Assembly: GCA_911728455.2 (NCBI GenBank)
Contig: OU452222.1
Location: 6,267,108-6,331,107, forward strand
DNA length: 64,000 bases
Source: Marthasterias glacialis
Taxonomy: Eukaryota; Echinodermata; Asteroidea; Forcipulatida; Asteriidae
Reading direction: 5' to 3'
The notes beneath the pieces were generated by a model, which did no database searches, was not told the origin of the DNA, and was given only the letters and a program-made list of their open reading frames with translations. This document shows, in pieces, positions 40,301-55,300 of the stretch (position 1 is its first letter; every line of letters begins with the position of its first letter). The position numbers were made by a program, and so were the translations under genes.

Positions 40301-43300
40301 AGAGAGCTCATGGGTCACTGTTATGTACTTGCAGTATTACATTGATTACCCAAAGAGCAATGCATCTAGGTAAAAAATTTGTATTTACAGTGGGTTACAA
40401 GTGCAAGAGTACAGTGCTCCACTATATCTTGAACCCCAATCAAACTACCATGGTCTTCATTCTTCTTGTCATACAACTCGTCTCAACCTAAATACAAGAT
40501 TACTATATGGCTAAAAATACACATTCAGCTGCAGCTCTCTAGAACAGTCTTCCAATGAACTTTCGGGACATTTCTTCAGTAGCAACTTTTAAGAGTGATC
40601 TTGAGACATTTCCCAATGCTTAGTTTGTATTTTGTTGTTTTAATGTTCTTGTAATTAAGCCTCGGCAACTAGTGCGACTTGTTGAGTAATTGCAGTTGAT
40701 TGCAGTGACTAGTCGTGACCACAGCGTTGCAATTTCTGGAGTACATGTAGTTGTGCCACCACCACTTCAAATGTACTTTGAAAAGCAAAACCGAAGTGTA
40801 GATCACAGATCAAACATGTAGTTTGTAATCTAACCATAGAATGGCTATAGATCGGCACAATCAAAGAATAGTACAGTCACTTTGATAGTTCCATGCTTTG
40901 ATGAAGACAGTCAATATTGAACTTTAGGATTGAAACATGCATGTAATAATATGACAAAACAAGCTAATATAACTGTTACTCATACCACTCCTATGGATAT
41001 TATAAACATCATTTGTATGCACACTGTGATTCATGAAAAGATAAAAAGATAAAGCAAGTATTACCAAGTGGGGTTTTGTTGGTTTTATACAAATGTTTTT
41101 ATTGCATGAAGAGATTTAGATGTCACTCTTACAATACAACTGTCTTCAATAGACCTTCTGTTGGCTTGAAGTAGTCATCATGTCTGGGTGAATTTATTAT
41201 TTCCAATGACAGAATGTACTGGTATTGACAATGCACTCTACAATGTCTCCCTTTTATAACACTAGGAGATAATGGAGCTTAAACCTCTCACCCCAAGCAG
41301 CCTCTCGGAATACCCCTTTCTGTCTGTCCCTTTGTCTCTCTCTTTATCTCTAGTCTCTACCTCTTAAATGTTAAAGGGTTTGATATTATTAAAAAATCAT
41401 CCTTACTTTTTATAAGTTTTTACTGAGTGATTAACTTTTAATTTATCGCTCAAAACATGTTTAATCCATTTCGATATCACCTTTCATGACGTACATGTAG
41501 ATCCAGGCACCCGATGACAATGCAAAGGCAGTGACAATGTACACTCCTGACAATTTAGACTCTGGTATGTTTTACTGCAACAATATGCCTTTACGCCTAA
41601 TGTCTACATTACATAACAAAAGCCAAAATAGCACAACAACTAACAGCATTTGCCTCTTTCTACATACGTCACAATTTGGGTTTGGCCTCTAACTTTAATT
41701 TTTAGTTTTTTCCCGACATTTACACCTGCTGTAAATTTTGAGCAAACTTGCATTTATAGTGCCTAAAGTAGGTTATTATGGGCATACCTTTTAGTTAAAA
41801 CTGGGAAAACAAATTGGGCCTTTAAAAACATTATTTAAAATGTTATATCAAATCATTGCACATACTCATTTAACAGCAAAATTGATGGCTTGTATTTCAT
41901 GACTTGCATCATAAAAAGTGCACATATGTTGTACATGTACATACATCCACATATAAATGTTTTGAAAGATTTTGAAACCTAGAGAAGTCAAAGTGTGTTT
42001 ATTTATAGTTATTACTAAATAAAGTGTATATCACAGCTCATAGTCAAATCACAAGTAATTTCAATTCCAAGTCACAGTCAGTATTTAATCATTTTAAAAT
42101 GTGGCATGTCATGGCCAAGTGGTTTAGTGCATGGGAGTCAGGTTCTGGTGGCTAAGTCATTAGGGTGTGGGTTTGAATCCCGGTCATGACATTTGTGTCC
42201 TTGAATAAGGTAACTATAATTGCTTCTCATCACCCAGGGGTATATGACTACCTGTGAGGGCAGAGATGGTTTACATGTATGTGATTGGATTAGCTTAACA
42301 TAACATACAGTTGAAAAAATAAAATTAGCTATTATTATTATTACTACTTATTTGACCTCAACAGAAACGTACATGAAAATCAAAAAGCACAGAAAAGTAA
42401 AATCGAAAATACGACAAATTATGTAGTCGTAAGGGCTCAATAATCATACAAGCAAAAGCTGTTGCAAACTGCTTTACAAATAATAGAAAGTGCAAGAAAA
42501 TTGACTCCCACCACTCTATGTCTTTTTATTACTGGATTTGCCTAATATTAATGAACACAAATCCCTTCAAATTCTATTGTACCTTACATGTATTTGGGCC
42601 ATTCTCTGAAAAGTGAACCTGAACCATACAGATTTGTTTGTTTCAGCATGTGGCAAAATTAATGAATTTATTAATTATTGAAAAGAATTAAAAAGTAAAG
42701 TGTGGTTTGAATCAGAAAACATCAATTTCCACAAAAAAATATTTTTTCTCCTAAATTATACAAAATGTTGTAGTTTCCTTGTTTCATGTAAATTTTTTCT
42801 AACAATGAATTTGTTAGTGGAAGTAAAACTGTTATTTTTAATGTCGTCAATACACACAAATGCTTCCCCTGCCTGGAAACGGAGGATGCAATTTTGTAAT
42901 TTCAGACCACCAGAGCAAAGGTCGCCCGGTCATACAACTACGGAGCGTGCGCAGACCACGCACATGCCGTATAACGCTTCGATTCACCCACACAAGGAAA
43001 ACAAAAAGGTTGTGCGTTTACTGGTATTTTGAGGCCATTGACAGGCGTTTTTTGTGTAAACCCTGATTATAGACCTTTGTCCTTTTGTTCCAAGAAGGAG
43101 ATTACGAGGCATCGAGAGGCTTCCACCATTGTTCATTCATTCTATTTCGGATCAATGGTGGAACACTAAGTCAGAGTGAGCTGTCAATCGAGCCATGGTT
43201 CCGTGTTTAGTGCCACTCCTATGCCGTAGGTAACGGCCGCTGTTTGCAATTTACACTGTGTGAATTTGACATTTTCTCGGTCGAGCAACAAAACTGAGGA

Positions 43301-46300
43301 TCCAACAAAGAAAATCTTTCTTCTCTTAGCATTGTCAAGTCAGGGTTTCTTTGTTCCAGCGGTACCCTCAAAGAAAAAATATTCCGGTAATCCCGCCAAA
43401 ATAATCTCGCCAGGGGGACGGGACAAAAAAAAGAAGAATCCCGGCGGCAACTGGTTAAGGGTATCACGCCTTCCTCAGTTTTTGTTGCAAAACACACATC
43501 ACACACATAAGAAAAATACATTTTAGTTTTCAAGTTTTAATGTAAACAAAACCGACAAGAAAGAAAAAAAGTTTTACTTCTTAACCAGTTGAAAACGGAT
43601 GGCGTGAATACAACAAATGTTTCCCCTGCCTGGAAACAGAAGCCGTGTAAAGACGCCATTAATTTCGGATCACCGGAGCAAAGGTCGCCCAGTCATTCAA
43701 CTACAGAGCATGCACAGACCACACACATGCCATCTACATGTAACACTTCCAAACAAGGACAAAAAAAGATCTTACATACTGGCATTTTGTGGTTATTCAG
43801 AGACGATTTTTGTGTAATCCATGATTACAGACTTCTGTCTTTTTGTTCCAAGAGGAGGATTACAAAACATCGAGAAGCCTCCACCATTGTTCATTCATTG
43901 TATTTCGGCTGAATGGAGGCAAGTCAGAGTGAGCCAGCAATTGAGCCATGGTTCTGGGTTTAGTACCACTCCTATGCTGTAGGTAACGGCCGATGTTTTG
44001 CAATTCACAGAGCAAGGATTTTACATTTTCCTGTAAAAATTAACCTACATGTATCCGATAATTTTTTCTTAATCTTTAAGTATTAAATAAAATGACCTCT
44101 GTAGTTGACTTACATACTACACTAACACAAAATAATTAAAGAGCAGAAAAAATGTTCCCAACATATTCTTCAAAAATGCTACCAAATGCCACACACGACG
44201 GGAGAATAGCCCATTTTATGAAATTTTCACATGATAGCTGTAAAGGGCATTTATTGAAAACTAGAAAAATGGAATGAAATCACTGCAGCAGTGAGGTATC
44301 AAAACTTTAAAAATGATTATAAATATGTAAAACAGTAAGTCGCCTTTATTTGAGTGTAAAAAGGCAAACATTAGCAGTAACATTCTGACCCTCCCTGATT
44401 TTTCCAGATGTTTGAGGCCACAAAATCAGATAAAAGGTTATAGTGTTCTTCACTTCGTTAAAACAAAGAAAAAAATATTAACCTGAGAAAATTTAATCAA
44501 AGTTTCTATATCTGCTCCTTTTGCTGTTCAAAAGAAGAAGGGGCAACTTTGACTACAAGCCTCCTATGGCTGAAGCTTTGGGTCCAGCTTATACATGTAT
44601 TTGAGCCCCATACCAAAAGTGTACATTTTCAAAACTTACTGACAGAGCCCAAGACAGAGCCTAGTTATAACCCCAAGCCATAGTTTAGTTAGAAAATGGC
44701 CTATGTATACACAGTACATGGAAGGCAGGCTTTACATTAACAAGCTCCAACTTATTAAGGAAAATATTTTCCAATTTGAATGTCTCTCTGTTTGATACTT
44801 GCAACAACAACTTAAAAACACTACGGTTGCCATCTGTTAAAGTAATCACATGGTCCTCTATGGTTCAACGTCTGATTCTTTCCTATCACAGATGTTCTAT
44901 TGCCTGTCCTACATTTATGAGGTACATGTATATCATCAACAAGGCAAGTAGATCATAGCTAGCCAGCCAGCAAACTTTTCAAAAACTGTTTAGTCTATCA
45001 ATGATCTATCAGTAAGTCTTGATATCTGACCTTAAATGCCACACCAACAAGACAAGGAGCACTGGACATGACCTCTATCCCCTCACATACAAGGTCACTG
45101 ACTTCAAGATCTCAGCAGGAGCCAATTAAATTAGCACTATGGCTAAAATAACCTGCCAATATCCATATAAAACAAAAAGAATCAGATACTGTTACATAAA
45201 AACCCATGTCAAAGTGGGTGGGTCCAAGTAGGTCACTCTAAAGCCCTTTTTATAGTGTGATAGGAGTCCATGGTGGTCCTTACTGTACTACCATCCGTGC
45301 ATTGAAGAATGTATAAAGGATACAGATAGACCAAGGCTTGTTCTAGACCCCATGCCCCATACAGCCCAATCTGCAAAGTTTTCCTAATGGTCAATCATGA
45401 TACAATCTTCCAGTGGCAGTAATCCATGTTGAAAAGTGGGGGGGGTGGGAATAATTTTACAATTCTGGTAAATTACCAATGTGTGAAATAATTAACGGTA
45501 ATTATTTGTGTTTATTGTCAAGGTGGTACTAGAGTATGGTATCTGTATCACAATTTTAATTTTTTGTCAACACTTGGTAAAATCTGGGGGAGCGGTCCTA
45601 TAGGCCATCCCCAAGCCCGCCCCCCCCCCCTATTTACTCTTGTGCAATCTTCTCTCTGACTTCCACAAGAGAGTCAGTGGGTTGTTAAATCATTATGAAA
45701 TAGGCTCCACTGAGTGTGGTCTGGATTAAAGAAACAGCTGACTGGATAATAGCACACTGGATAGAATTAACTTTGTATTATTTGGCCTTTGTAGGAGCTG
45801 TCAAGCACTAACACAAGCTAGTTTCCTCACCTGCAGGCTGTTTGCTATCATAAAGAATTCAGCTATTGTTATGTGTTTGGTGCCTGGGTTTCTACATGTA
45901 TGTATAGTGTTGAGGGTGTTAACCAAGAAAAGACCTCATTGTAGTGGAGTGAAAGAGTAAGGACAAGTACTTGTATGGCCTTCTGTGGGGCCAAGTGACC
46001 CAGACACAGAAACTACTTTGCTTTGTGTCATTGATTCTTATTATGCATTAAACGTATGATACTGATCCAACAAAAAATAACACAACAATTTGAAAGTATA
46101 GACAACAGTGTAAATGTAAATTTGCACATCAACAGGGAATTTTCAGTGAGAATAATGGGAAAAGTTAATCAGTAGTACAACAAGTCAAGTCAGACTATAG
46201 ATCATCGGTTGTGATTTGCAAGTTACTTACATGTGTTTGTATGTATTTGTCCAGTATTGTCTCCAGTACATATAACATGGCCAAGTGTCACACAAGCAGA

Positions 46301-49300
46301 ACATTTGAAAGTCAACTACTTCCCAAATAGTTTGGTATGTTACCTTGCTCTATGGTTACACTATACACTGCACCCTAGTGAACCCCATACACTGAGGACA
46401 GAACCTGACACAATGTTTGGAGAACAATTTTACTACTCTTTTCATGTCACTACTGCACTCATGCAATGAGTTTTGTTACAGAAAATCTAGAAGGTATGGG
46501 ACTGCTCTTTGTAAAGACAGTAGGTGTATACATGTGTACATGACCTGTACATGTCAACAGCAAAATGTTGTTTCTATTGTCCTCCTTGTATGATATCAAT
46601 GGGAAGTTACATGTAAAAACCTTTACTAATTCAATGTTTTTTTCAAAGTTTCATTTTATAAAAAAAAATGTGTATTATTAGTATATGTACACACAAACAA
46701 ATATTGAATGTAAAACTAAAAAAAAAAGAGAGAAAAAAGCTCATCCCTCAACAAAATGATGTCCATTTTCATTGTATCAAGTACAAACTTGTATGTAAGA
46801 AATGTTCACAAATGCAATGTACATCTACATGGAGTAAAATTGTTTTGTTTTTTTTAATCTTGAAATGTACAAAATACATACAAATAATTATGTAAAACTA
46901 AATCTTTGTGTCCATACACCATATGTAAACTGTAAGTACTTGTAATGCAGTGTAATACATAAGCACACTGAGTATCAATATTGCATTCAAATTGTCAAAA
47001 TCAATAGGGTTGGTTTGGGGTCTTTTTGGGGGGGGGGCAATGGAGGCAGGAATTAACAGCAACAGACCAATAGTTTAGCAGTTCTTCTGTTTGCAAAAAT
47101 TATGTAAGATTTCCCTAACTCCTCCACTAAGTTAAAACTAAGGTGGAAATAGTTCACCAAGTTACATGACATTGAACAAAAAAAATGGTACACAGAAAGC
47201 AGGATATGCAGAGTGTCTATCAAATGCACTTGTCACAAACAAACATGTTTATAAGAGGCCATTTCACACAATAAGGCTCTGATCCTGGCCAAAAACTACA
47301 CAGTTACAACTGATACATTTTGACATCATAAAATTTCAAATCCGCTCTGCTTTTACACTGCCTGCTGCAAAATCAGGTTTATTTTGTGCTACAAATGTAA
47401 TTCTCTACAAGGGTCAAAAACCTTCAACCCTGCTTTGGACACAGATCAAGCGCTCTACAAGGGTGAATGCCTGACTGACATGTTGTACATGTAAGTGTGA
47501 CATGGGTCAGCCAGTGTGAAAAGGACTATGGCTAATTGGTTTGGGGTATAATGTATGCATGTGGGTGGATCATTCATGAAAAAAAAATTGTTGACAAATT
47601 TTGTTGCAAGTTTTCTTTATTCAGGAAAATGTGTTTGAATAAAAACATTAAGATCGGTACTGCTTCACTTGAAAACCTGGTATTTAGAAGAGACGTTATG
47701 AGTAGTTAATGGCACTGGACTTACACACTGGTCTTGGATTACCCTTATGATCACAGGTTCACATAATGGCAAATGCAGAGTTTGGCACTTGAGTTATTTG
47801 ACACCAGACTTCAAGTAGGTCAGCACTGCACTTCAAAATCATATTCAAGAGTTTCAAGTGGTTACCAAGTCTATCACGGACCTTTAAATACGCTTGAAGA
47901 AAATGCGATGTATTTTACAACAAGGTACATCTTTGGTATAAAATCATAAAATTAACCTTGTTTATTATTAAACTATCTCATCATTCAGATACACTTTCTC
48001 ATTTACTTTCTCATGTAAGGAAAGCGAAGCAAATTTAGCTAAAGTGCACAATTAAACTACTGAAAGTTCAACCAAATTTGATCAAGATAAACCAATACAA
48101 ATGAACTGACTAGAATGCAGTCAAACGTGTAATTGACAACAATATCATGTTTAAAGCATAATTCAACAAAGCAAGGAAACAAAAGGCAGATCCTTTTACC
48201 ACTTGCATATAAAGCAGGGTGACATTACGCGCACAATTTTCATGGACACCATTTCTAATAGCTGTTACACACGTTTTATAAGCATTTGTGCGATGCCGCC
48301 GGCGGGCATGATAAAACGATGGAACAGGAACATTTTTGGGGGTATGAGGTCAACAGCAGGTGAGATGATATTACACCTGAACATTCCATTGTGCAGCGTC
48401 CACCTTGCATGCAGTTATGGTGTTACGCTTCATTTGCCCCATACAGAGAAGGACAAAAGGTACTGGATTTCATGCTCAAAATACTTTTACAAGGAGTGTG
48501 TAATCCCCAATTCCAGAACTTCATCTGAAGTCAGACAAACGAGGACTATGAGAGCAGACAGGCTACCGTGATTGTTTTACATTGTATACCCGGCATGGTT
48601 CCAGAGATTCCAGCGGCCAAGGGTCTGGCTGAATCACCGAGGACAAAAAACACATTTTCTTGAAAGAGAACAAGAAACCCTAGTGCATTTTAGCAGAACT
48701 ACAAGTCTTTACTTGATTTAGTCATAGTTATTGTGACAAATATATTCTAAGCAGAATTGTTTTGCTCTGGGTATTCCAAAAATAATCCCATGGGTGGTAC
48801 CAGACAACTTTTTGGAAATCCTGAGCCTAAGGAGCATCAAAATGACACTTATAGACAAAATGCATGTTAGTGGAATGGTGTATTTATTGCAAACTACACG
48901 TGGGAATAAATTTGTTCTGTACTAAACATTACATAGCTACAAGAAAATATTTTAATTCACTTACATTTCCTTTTTGAGCCACAGTAGTGCTGTTTAGTTT
49001 CATTACCAGATGTTACATGTACATCTTGCTTGCTTTGATTCCTTTCCATGCTCCTGCCTACAGAATCAGCATTAGATCTCTTGTATAAGATATGAACTTT
49101 TTGTCCATGTTGGTTTGTATCCAGCGGTTCAATCAGATAATCGTCCAGTTCAGTTCTTAAAAATCCACTCTGCAAGGCAAAATTAAGCATTGGCTAAACG
49201 TAATGTGAAATACAGAAATGAAAGGACTTACAACTAATTAGAAAACAACAAATTTTGCCAACTACATACAGGAAAAAAGTTATGGTGTGCATGGTGTACA

Positions 49301-52300
49301 ACCATACATAGTACATGTTCAGGTACCTAACTTAAACAGCAATTTAGTCAAAGTTTTAAATTTATATTATAGTAATGTTTTCACTGAGTAATTGTACTGG
49401 CACCAGTACAAGTTTGTACAAAACATAGTGTGTCTAGATAATTCATGTTGATCAGAATTTTGACATTTGCATTGGGGCACCGAAAGTGATTATTTCACAT
49501 GCAAATACTGTCCTTCTAATTACCTTGGGGTACTTTGGAGCAGAGGAGAGTTAGATGACATTTCACAAACATTCACCATTCTATTTATACATAATATTCA
49601 ATTTGCTCCCAGAGGACCTTCAGCACTAAATATTCTTAACATCTGCAAATGCCACATCTGATCACCCATCTCTGTTCTGTCTTTAAGGGAAAATACATCA
49701 TTGATTTGGGGAAACATATTCATTCCTTTCACTAGTTCTTGATGAAAATATTATCAAACCTTTCAGTGTATTTTGTTCAAATTAGGCTCTCAAGTTTTCA
49801 AGAAACATCAAGTAATGGATCACACTTTTCTTGGGGATTTTAGGGAAGTTCAGATGTGCTCACTTGAGTCATCAGTTGGAAATAGGATAAGGAGGTTTAG
49901 GCATTTTTTTCCTGGGAAATAGCAACAAGTATGAAACAAAAGGGGGTTTAACTGATGTTAATGATAATAAAAGAAAGAGTGAAATAATAAATGCAACCAC
50001 AGGGAAAAGACCATGCGGGGAGTCAGTGTTACCACAATGTGACAGTATGAGAGTATATGATCTTTAATGCTGTATGAAGGCTAATAAATGAAAGAACAAA
50101 AAAACTGCTCAACAGGATCACGCTTAATGATAGCCTCTCACTGGGGAGGTTTATCACATGGCCATGACCCTGCAAGGTTTTAAATGGCTGTTTAAGACCA
50201 AGGCACTACTTTTTTTATTCCTATTCAAAAATGCCCTTTTTTTTATACTTTTCAATTCCTGTCACGTCCTCAGGCTCCATTTTGCAAAGGGTTAAATTGC
50301 ATGCGACGCTCAATGGTAATGCGTACGCATGCGTACTAATAGACTTTACATTGAGTAGTAGGTGTACGTATTGATTGCAGTACACATAAATTAGCACCCC
50401 CGTAAGTATAATTGCTGACTGGTTATAAACACTCTTGGCCTTGTTTTTTACCAGCCATTTAAACACCCCCATGTGATATGCTCGCAACCAATCAGAATGG
50501 ATAAACTGTCTGGGGTATTTATAGCCTAAATGTAGCTTTCAAGTACCGTGTACCTTGACTTGACTGAGAAGAATTACATGTAGTTTATTTGTATGAAAGT
50601 TTAGTTTAACCCTTGAAAGACAGCAGCCACCAGTCACCAGCCTTCTCAGTCATCACAAACCGTACCTTTTCCAAAACTTTAACAGGAATGGACCTGCCTT
50701 CTCTCTCTCCCCCCCCCCCCCCCCCTTCCTAATGGCAGAGTAATGCTACTTTGCTCATACATGTTTCCTAAAGACTTGACCAAGGAGGAAAATGATTTGA
50801 CACACACACACATTGTACATTACAGGTACCTACATGTACATGTAGGTCTGTAGGTCTGTTCTGTACATAAACCACCTTGAAAGGGACAACTACTCCCACT
50901 ATTGTACTTAGTAAAGAGCTTTCAAAGCAGATTTACCCCACAGTGATTCTGGAAATAGATCTTTTGTAGTCTTTGTTTAACTGAACAACAGGCATTAGAT
51001 ATTTGTAGAAGTGGATATAAAATGCAAACCTGTCTATTCACAATGCCTGCTGTGTGGGTGGGTGGCCTTTTTTCCTGACAATGTTATAAACTCTTCAGAC
51101 TAAAATTGTACGGTGTACTATGACTAACAAGAACAATAGTTTGAAAGTTCAGCGGGGGGCTGCCATGCCCCAACAAATTTTCCTCCAGTGAAAAAATCCT
51201 GGCTATGCCACTGACGTATTGTAAACAAAAAATTACATAATATAAAAAAATGAAGAAAAAAGGGAATGCTTTTAAAAACACTGTGTATTTCAACTGTCAA
51301 TGTAAAAAATTAGATCCAGGCTTCTTGACTTATAAAATTGTAACATCCCTTCATTACGGATATTACATGTAGGCCTACACATCCAACAATGCATTGAACA
51401 AATTTTCAATTTCTAGGCCTTACAAGACTTATTAAGCTATCTTGAATGGAAAAAGCTGCTTACTACAAATTAAGTTTCTGACGGACAATGCACCACACAA
51501 TGTTTCAGTGGTGTGATTGGTCAGTTTTGCAAAATCCAAGGAAATTTGTGGATTTTGGCATTCCAGACTAAAATTCAATTGACAAACTTTCCCATGCAAG
51601 TGCTCTATTTATTCAGATGAAATCCAAACTTGAGCAGTTAAGAGAGAAAATGCTGATCGTTCATTTGCCTTTACATGTATACATGTACTTCTACTTGTGC
51701 AACAGATTTAATGTTGATTTCTTGCTTTACTTGTTATTATACAAAAGGACTTAAGAGGTCTTGCTCTTACTCTTAGACCTTCATCTGGCTTTCACAACTC
51801 AAGTCTCAGTCCTGAATATTCAGGTCGTAATACATCACTGTTCTACTTAAAGATGTCAATACACCATGAATGAAGTCAACACAATCTTGAGTTTTCCTGT
51901 ACTTATCTGCATACAAACACATAATGGCTTCTCATGCATCCTCAATGTATTCTCAATCAACACCCTGTCCATGGGCAATACAAGTCATTCCACTAACTGT
52001 GTATTTTCTGTCAAATTCTTACTCTGTACATGTATAGTCTACATGTAACTCCTTGCCAAATGGCTGTTAACTTAAATAGGGCTACATATATACTGAATGT
52101 TTTGTAATGCGTACTTACCAAACCATTATTACATAAGCTGATAGCTACAGTTGAATTAGCATGTGATCTCAGACTGCCATGATAGTGACAATGCTTATGA
52201 CCAGGAGTAAGCTCTTGTATTTCTACCTTTCCATTCTTCCAAGACTGGATAGAGCATCCTGGTGCAATTAGTGCTTCATTGGAGGTAACTTCAAGATGAA

Positions 52301-55300
52301 AGTCTTTCCCATATCCACTAAACTTAAAATGGGCAACTTCCGGTACAAAATGGATATCACTACTTCTTCTGCGTCTGATTGGATTGAAACTGTTAGATAT
52401 AAAGCCACCTTCGGGATCTGTCTGGTATGGAAGTACCAATTCATGACCTGCAAAATATCAATTGCACAAACAATATTGGTGAAACAAGATCATACACCCA
52501 TGGGACTCAGGTTAATGTCCATGACTCTCTTGTCTTTAAAAACAAAGATATTGCTAAGGACATGTATTGGGCTATTTACTTAATTGTTTTATTTTATTAT
52601 CGTTAGACTTTTTTTTCACTTTTTAGGGGGAAATGCTACTTCATGTTACTAAGTTTATAGTATCAATCAGTTTCATATTATTCATTAAATGTTACTGTTA
52701 TTCCTTAATCTTTTTCTTTAATGGGTCCTTAATTCAATACTTAGAAAAACAAATACGAAAATGTTTGCAATGTAGCTGCTTAATTGTTGTTTGAACAAAC
52801 ACAATCTAGAAAAAAGTATTATTACAAGACAAATTATACACCATTTTGAAGCTTATTAATATAGGTAAAGCAATGCAAATATATATCTCAATGCAATATA
52901 TATATCTTGTTACAGCATTTGTCAATCTACTATTTTTTGTTGCTTGAAAAATATAAAAACAAAGAATGTGTGATTATGAAACTAACATTTTTACAACTCT
53001 TTCCTGCATTGTACTATTGACATAAATTATTAGATATGATCATTTATGTACACATATCAGAATTTCCTACTCTTTCCAACCGTACATAAGTTATTTGGGT
53101 TGTATTTTTTGCACAGCGGTAAATAACAATTGTTTATTGCAATGGCCCTCGGTTTTGTGTGAGTGAAATGGGTTAATGCACTTACCATCAATATGTACAC
53201 AGAAAGGCAGATATGGGTTAATAATAACTGGCAAAAATATTTTATAGAGATTATTTTTCCTAAAATCAATCACCAACCTTCTTAGTTTTACTGACATTGA
53301 TGAAAGCTTTCATCACATCACTGGATAAACTGTGTCACTTCATCCGTGAAATAATTTAGAGATTCTTTTTTACCATCCCAAAAAATAACAATAGCAGTGC
53401 CATCAGCATGTTCTTAATGATTTTGTGTAAAATCTACAGTCATCAGATCATTAGTATACACAGTGTACACAATGGGTGACAAAACACATCCCTGGGGGCA
53501 CCAGTGAAAGTGTGTTGAACAGATGACGGGATGGAATTCACTTTAACCCCTTGACTTATATTTAGTAGAGAATCATTGATCTATAAAATAAGTTTGGGGT
53601 TAACATTTAAATTGATTAATAATTTACATACAAGAAAGAACATGTGGCTGGATGGTGTTGAAGGCACCTGAGAAATCCACAACTGTAGAGAAATTTAACG
53701 AAAGGCCCTGCTTTCTCGAAGTGCTCAAAGATACCATTTAGTAAAGGCACTTTTAAACAATTATTGCTTAAATGTCCGTTCAATGGTATGTAAAGCCGTA
53801 GGCCACATGTGTTGTGTAATGCAAGTTAAAGAACCCAGTGTTTTTATCATCAGCAGGTGTTTCTGGCAATGTTGGCAGCTGATTGCACTGCAACACCTTG
53901 TAAACCATTACATGGTGCTGGGTCTCACAATTAAAAACATAGCTCTGCTTATAATCCTGGTTGTAAACAAAATAATGAGCGCTTTCATATACCCCTTGGG
54001 GTGTGATAAAGTGCTAGTAAGAACCCAGTATTATTAATAAAGTAAGAACATCCTCTACACTCCTTCAGGGACAATAAGCCAACTGGTATTTATCTTAAGA
54101 TAATTTAGATAAATATTCAAGATAATTTTTTCTTAACACTTCATCAGTACAGATGTAAGGGCCACTGGGCGCAAATCATTCATTTCCATATAGTAACAGA
54201 TGTTTTTTCTTTTGAAATTTAAATCACTGCTTCTGCATTGTACACACATAAATGTAGGTTGGTTCAATTGCCCAGTGAGGGAATCATCAAGGCCTGGCCA
54301 GTGGTGACACTTGTGTCCTTGAGCAAGACACTAATAATTGCTTTGTCCTTCGGATGGGACGTTAAGCTGTAGGTCACATGTACTAGGATGGGTAGTGCAC
54401 GTAAAATAACTCAGAACACTAATCGTGGAAGAGTACACTGTAGGGGTTTTCCCCGGCGTTTCTGGATTAGATAGCAAGCGTCCATACATACAGGTTTCCT
54501 CAGGCTTCTGACCTACAATGATTAAGTACGGTTTTGAGGCATCCTTGGTTTCATTACCAGAAATTAATATGCTAAATACTAAATATCTATTTGTGAAAGA
54601 ATTTACAAAGAGGTTAACTCTTTTCTTTCCTTAGATGTTGTCAACTATCTTTAAAAACAAAATCTATCAACGTAATACTATTTGATTTGAAGTTATCTTT
54701 AGATAAAAAAAATATTGCCACACTGAGCAAAATGTCAAGAATTTTGTAGAGAAAATACTGCAATTGAAAATACTGTAATTATGTTCCTCCAAGCTGAAAA
54801 AAACATGTAGGCCTACTGTGCTGCTGTAACAGCCAGTGGCTACATGTCGTCTGTTTGGCCAACATCTTTACGAGTTAGTAGAGACTCAAACCAAAAGTGA
54901 TCCTAACCAGTGCGTCCTACATGTACATGTGTCATACTGAGTCACCTGAATTAACAATTGTCACATCCAAAATATTAATTTGTAAGATTCTATCACAGCT
55001 GACTCATACATGTAACTTAAAGTTCAACATTTCCAAACTTAAATTGATGTGACAATAATCAATGGCAAGAGGAGCTTGATCTGTGCAACAGATCCTTGCA
55101 ACAGACAAACTATACACTATTAACAGATGGATGATACACAGTGCATGTTACAATCAATCAATCTTTAGGCAGTATACATGACGCTGCATAAATAACACAA
55201 GTTTACAAAAGTGCAGAACTTGAAAAGAGCTATAAGCTAAATTTTTACCTCCGTATGAACTATGTTCAAATGCCTTGTGCAGCTTAAAGATTGTTTGGTT

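Noticed and set aside
48203..48571. 122-codon plus-strand frame
   Set aside because: No family resemblance or conservation evidence. It sits in a long intron beside exon 4 on the opposite strand.
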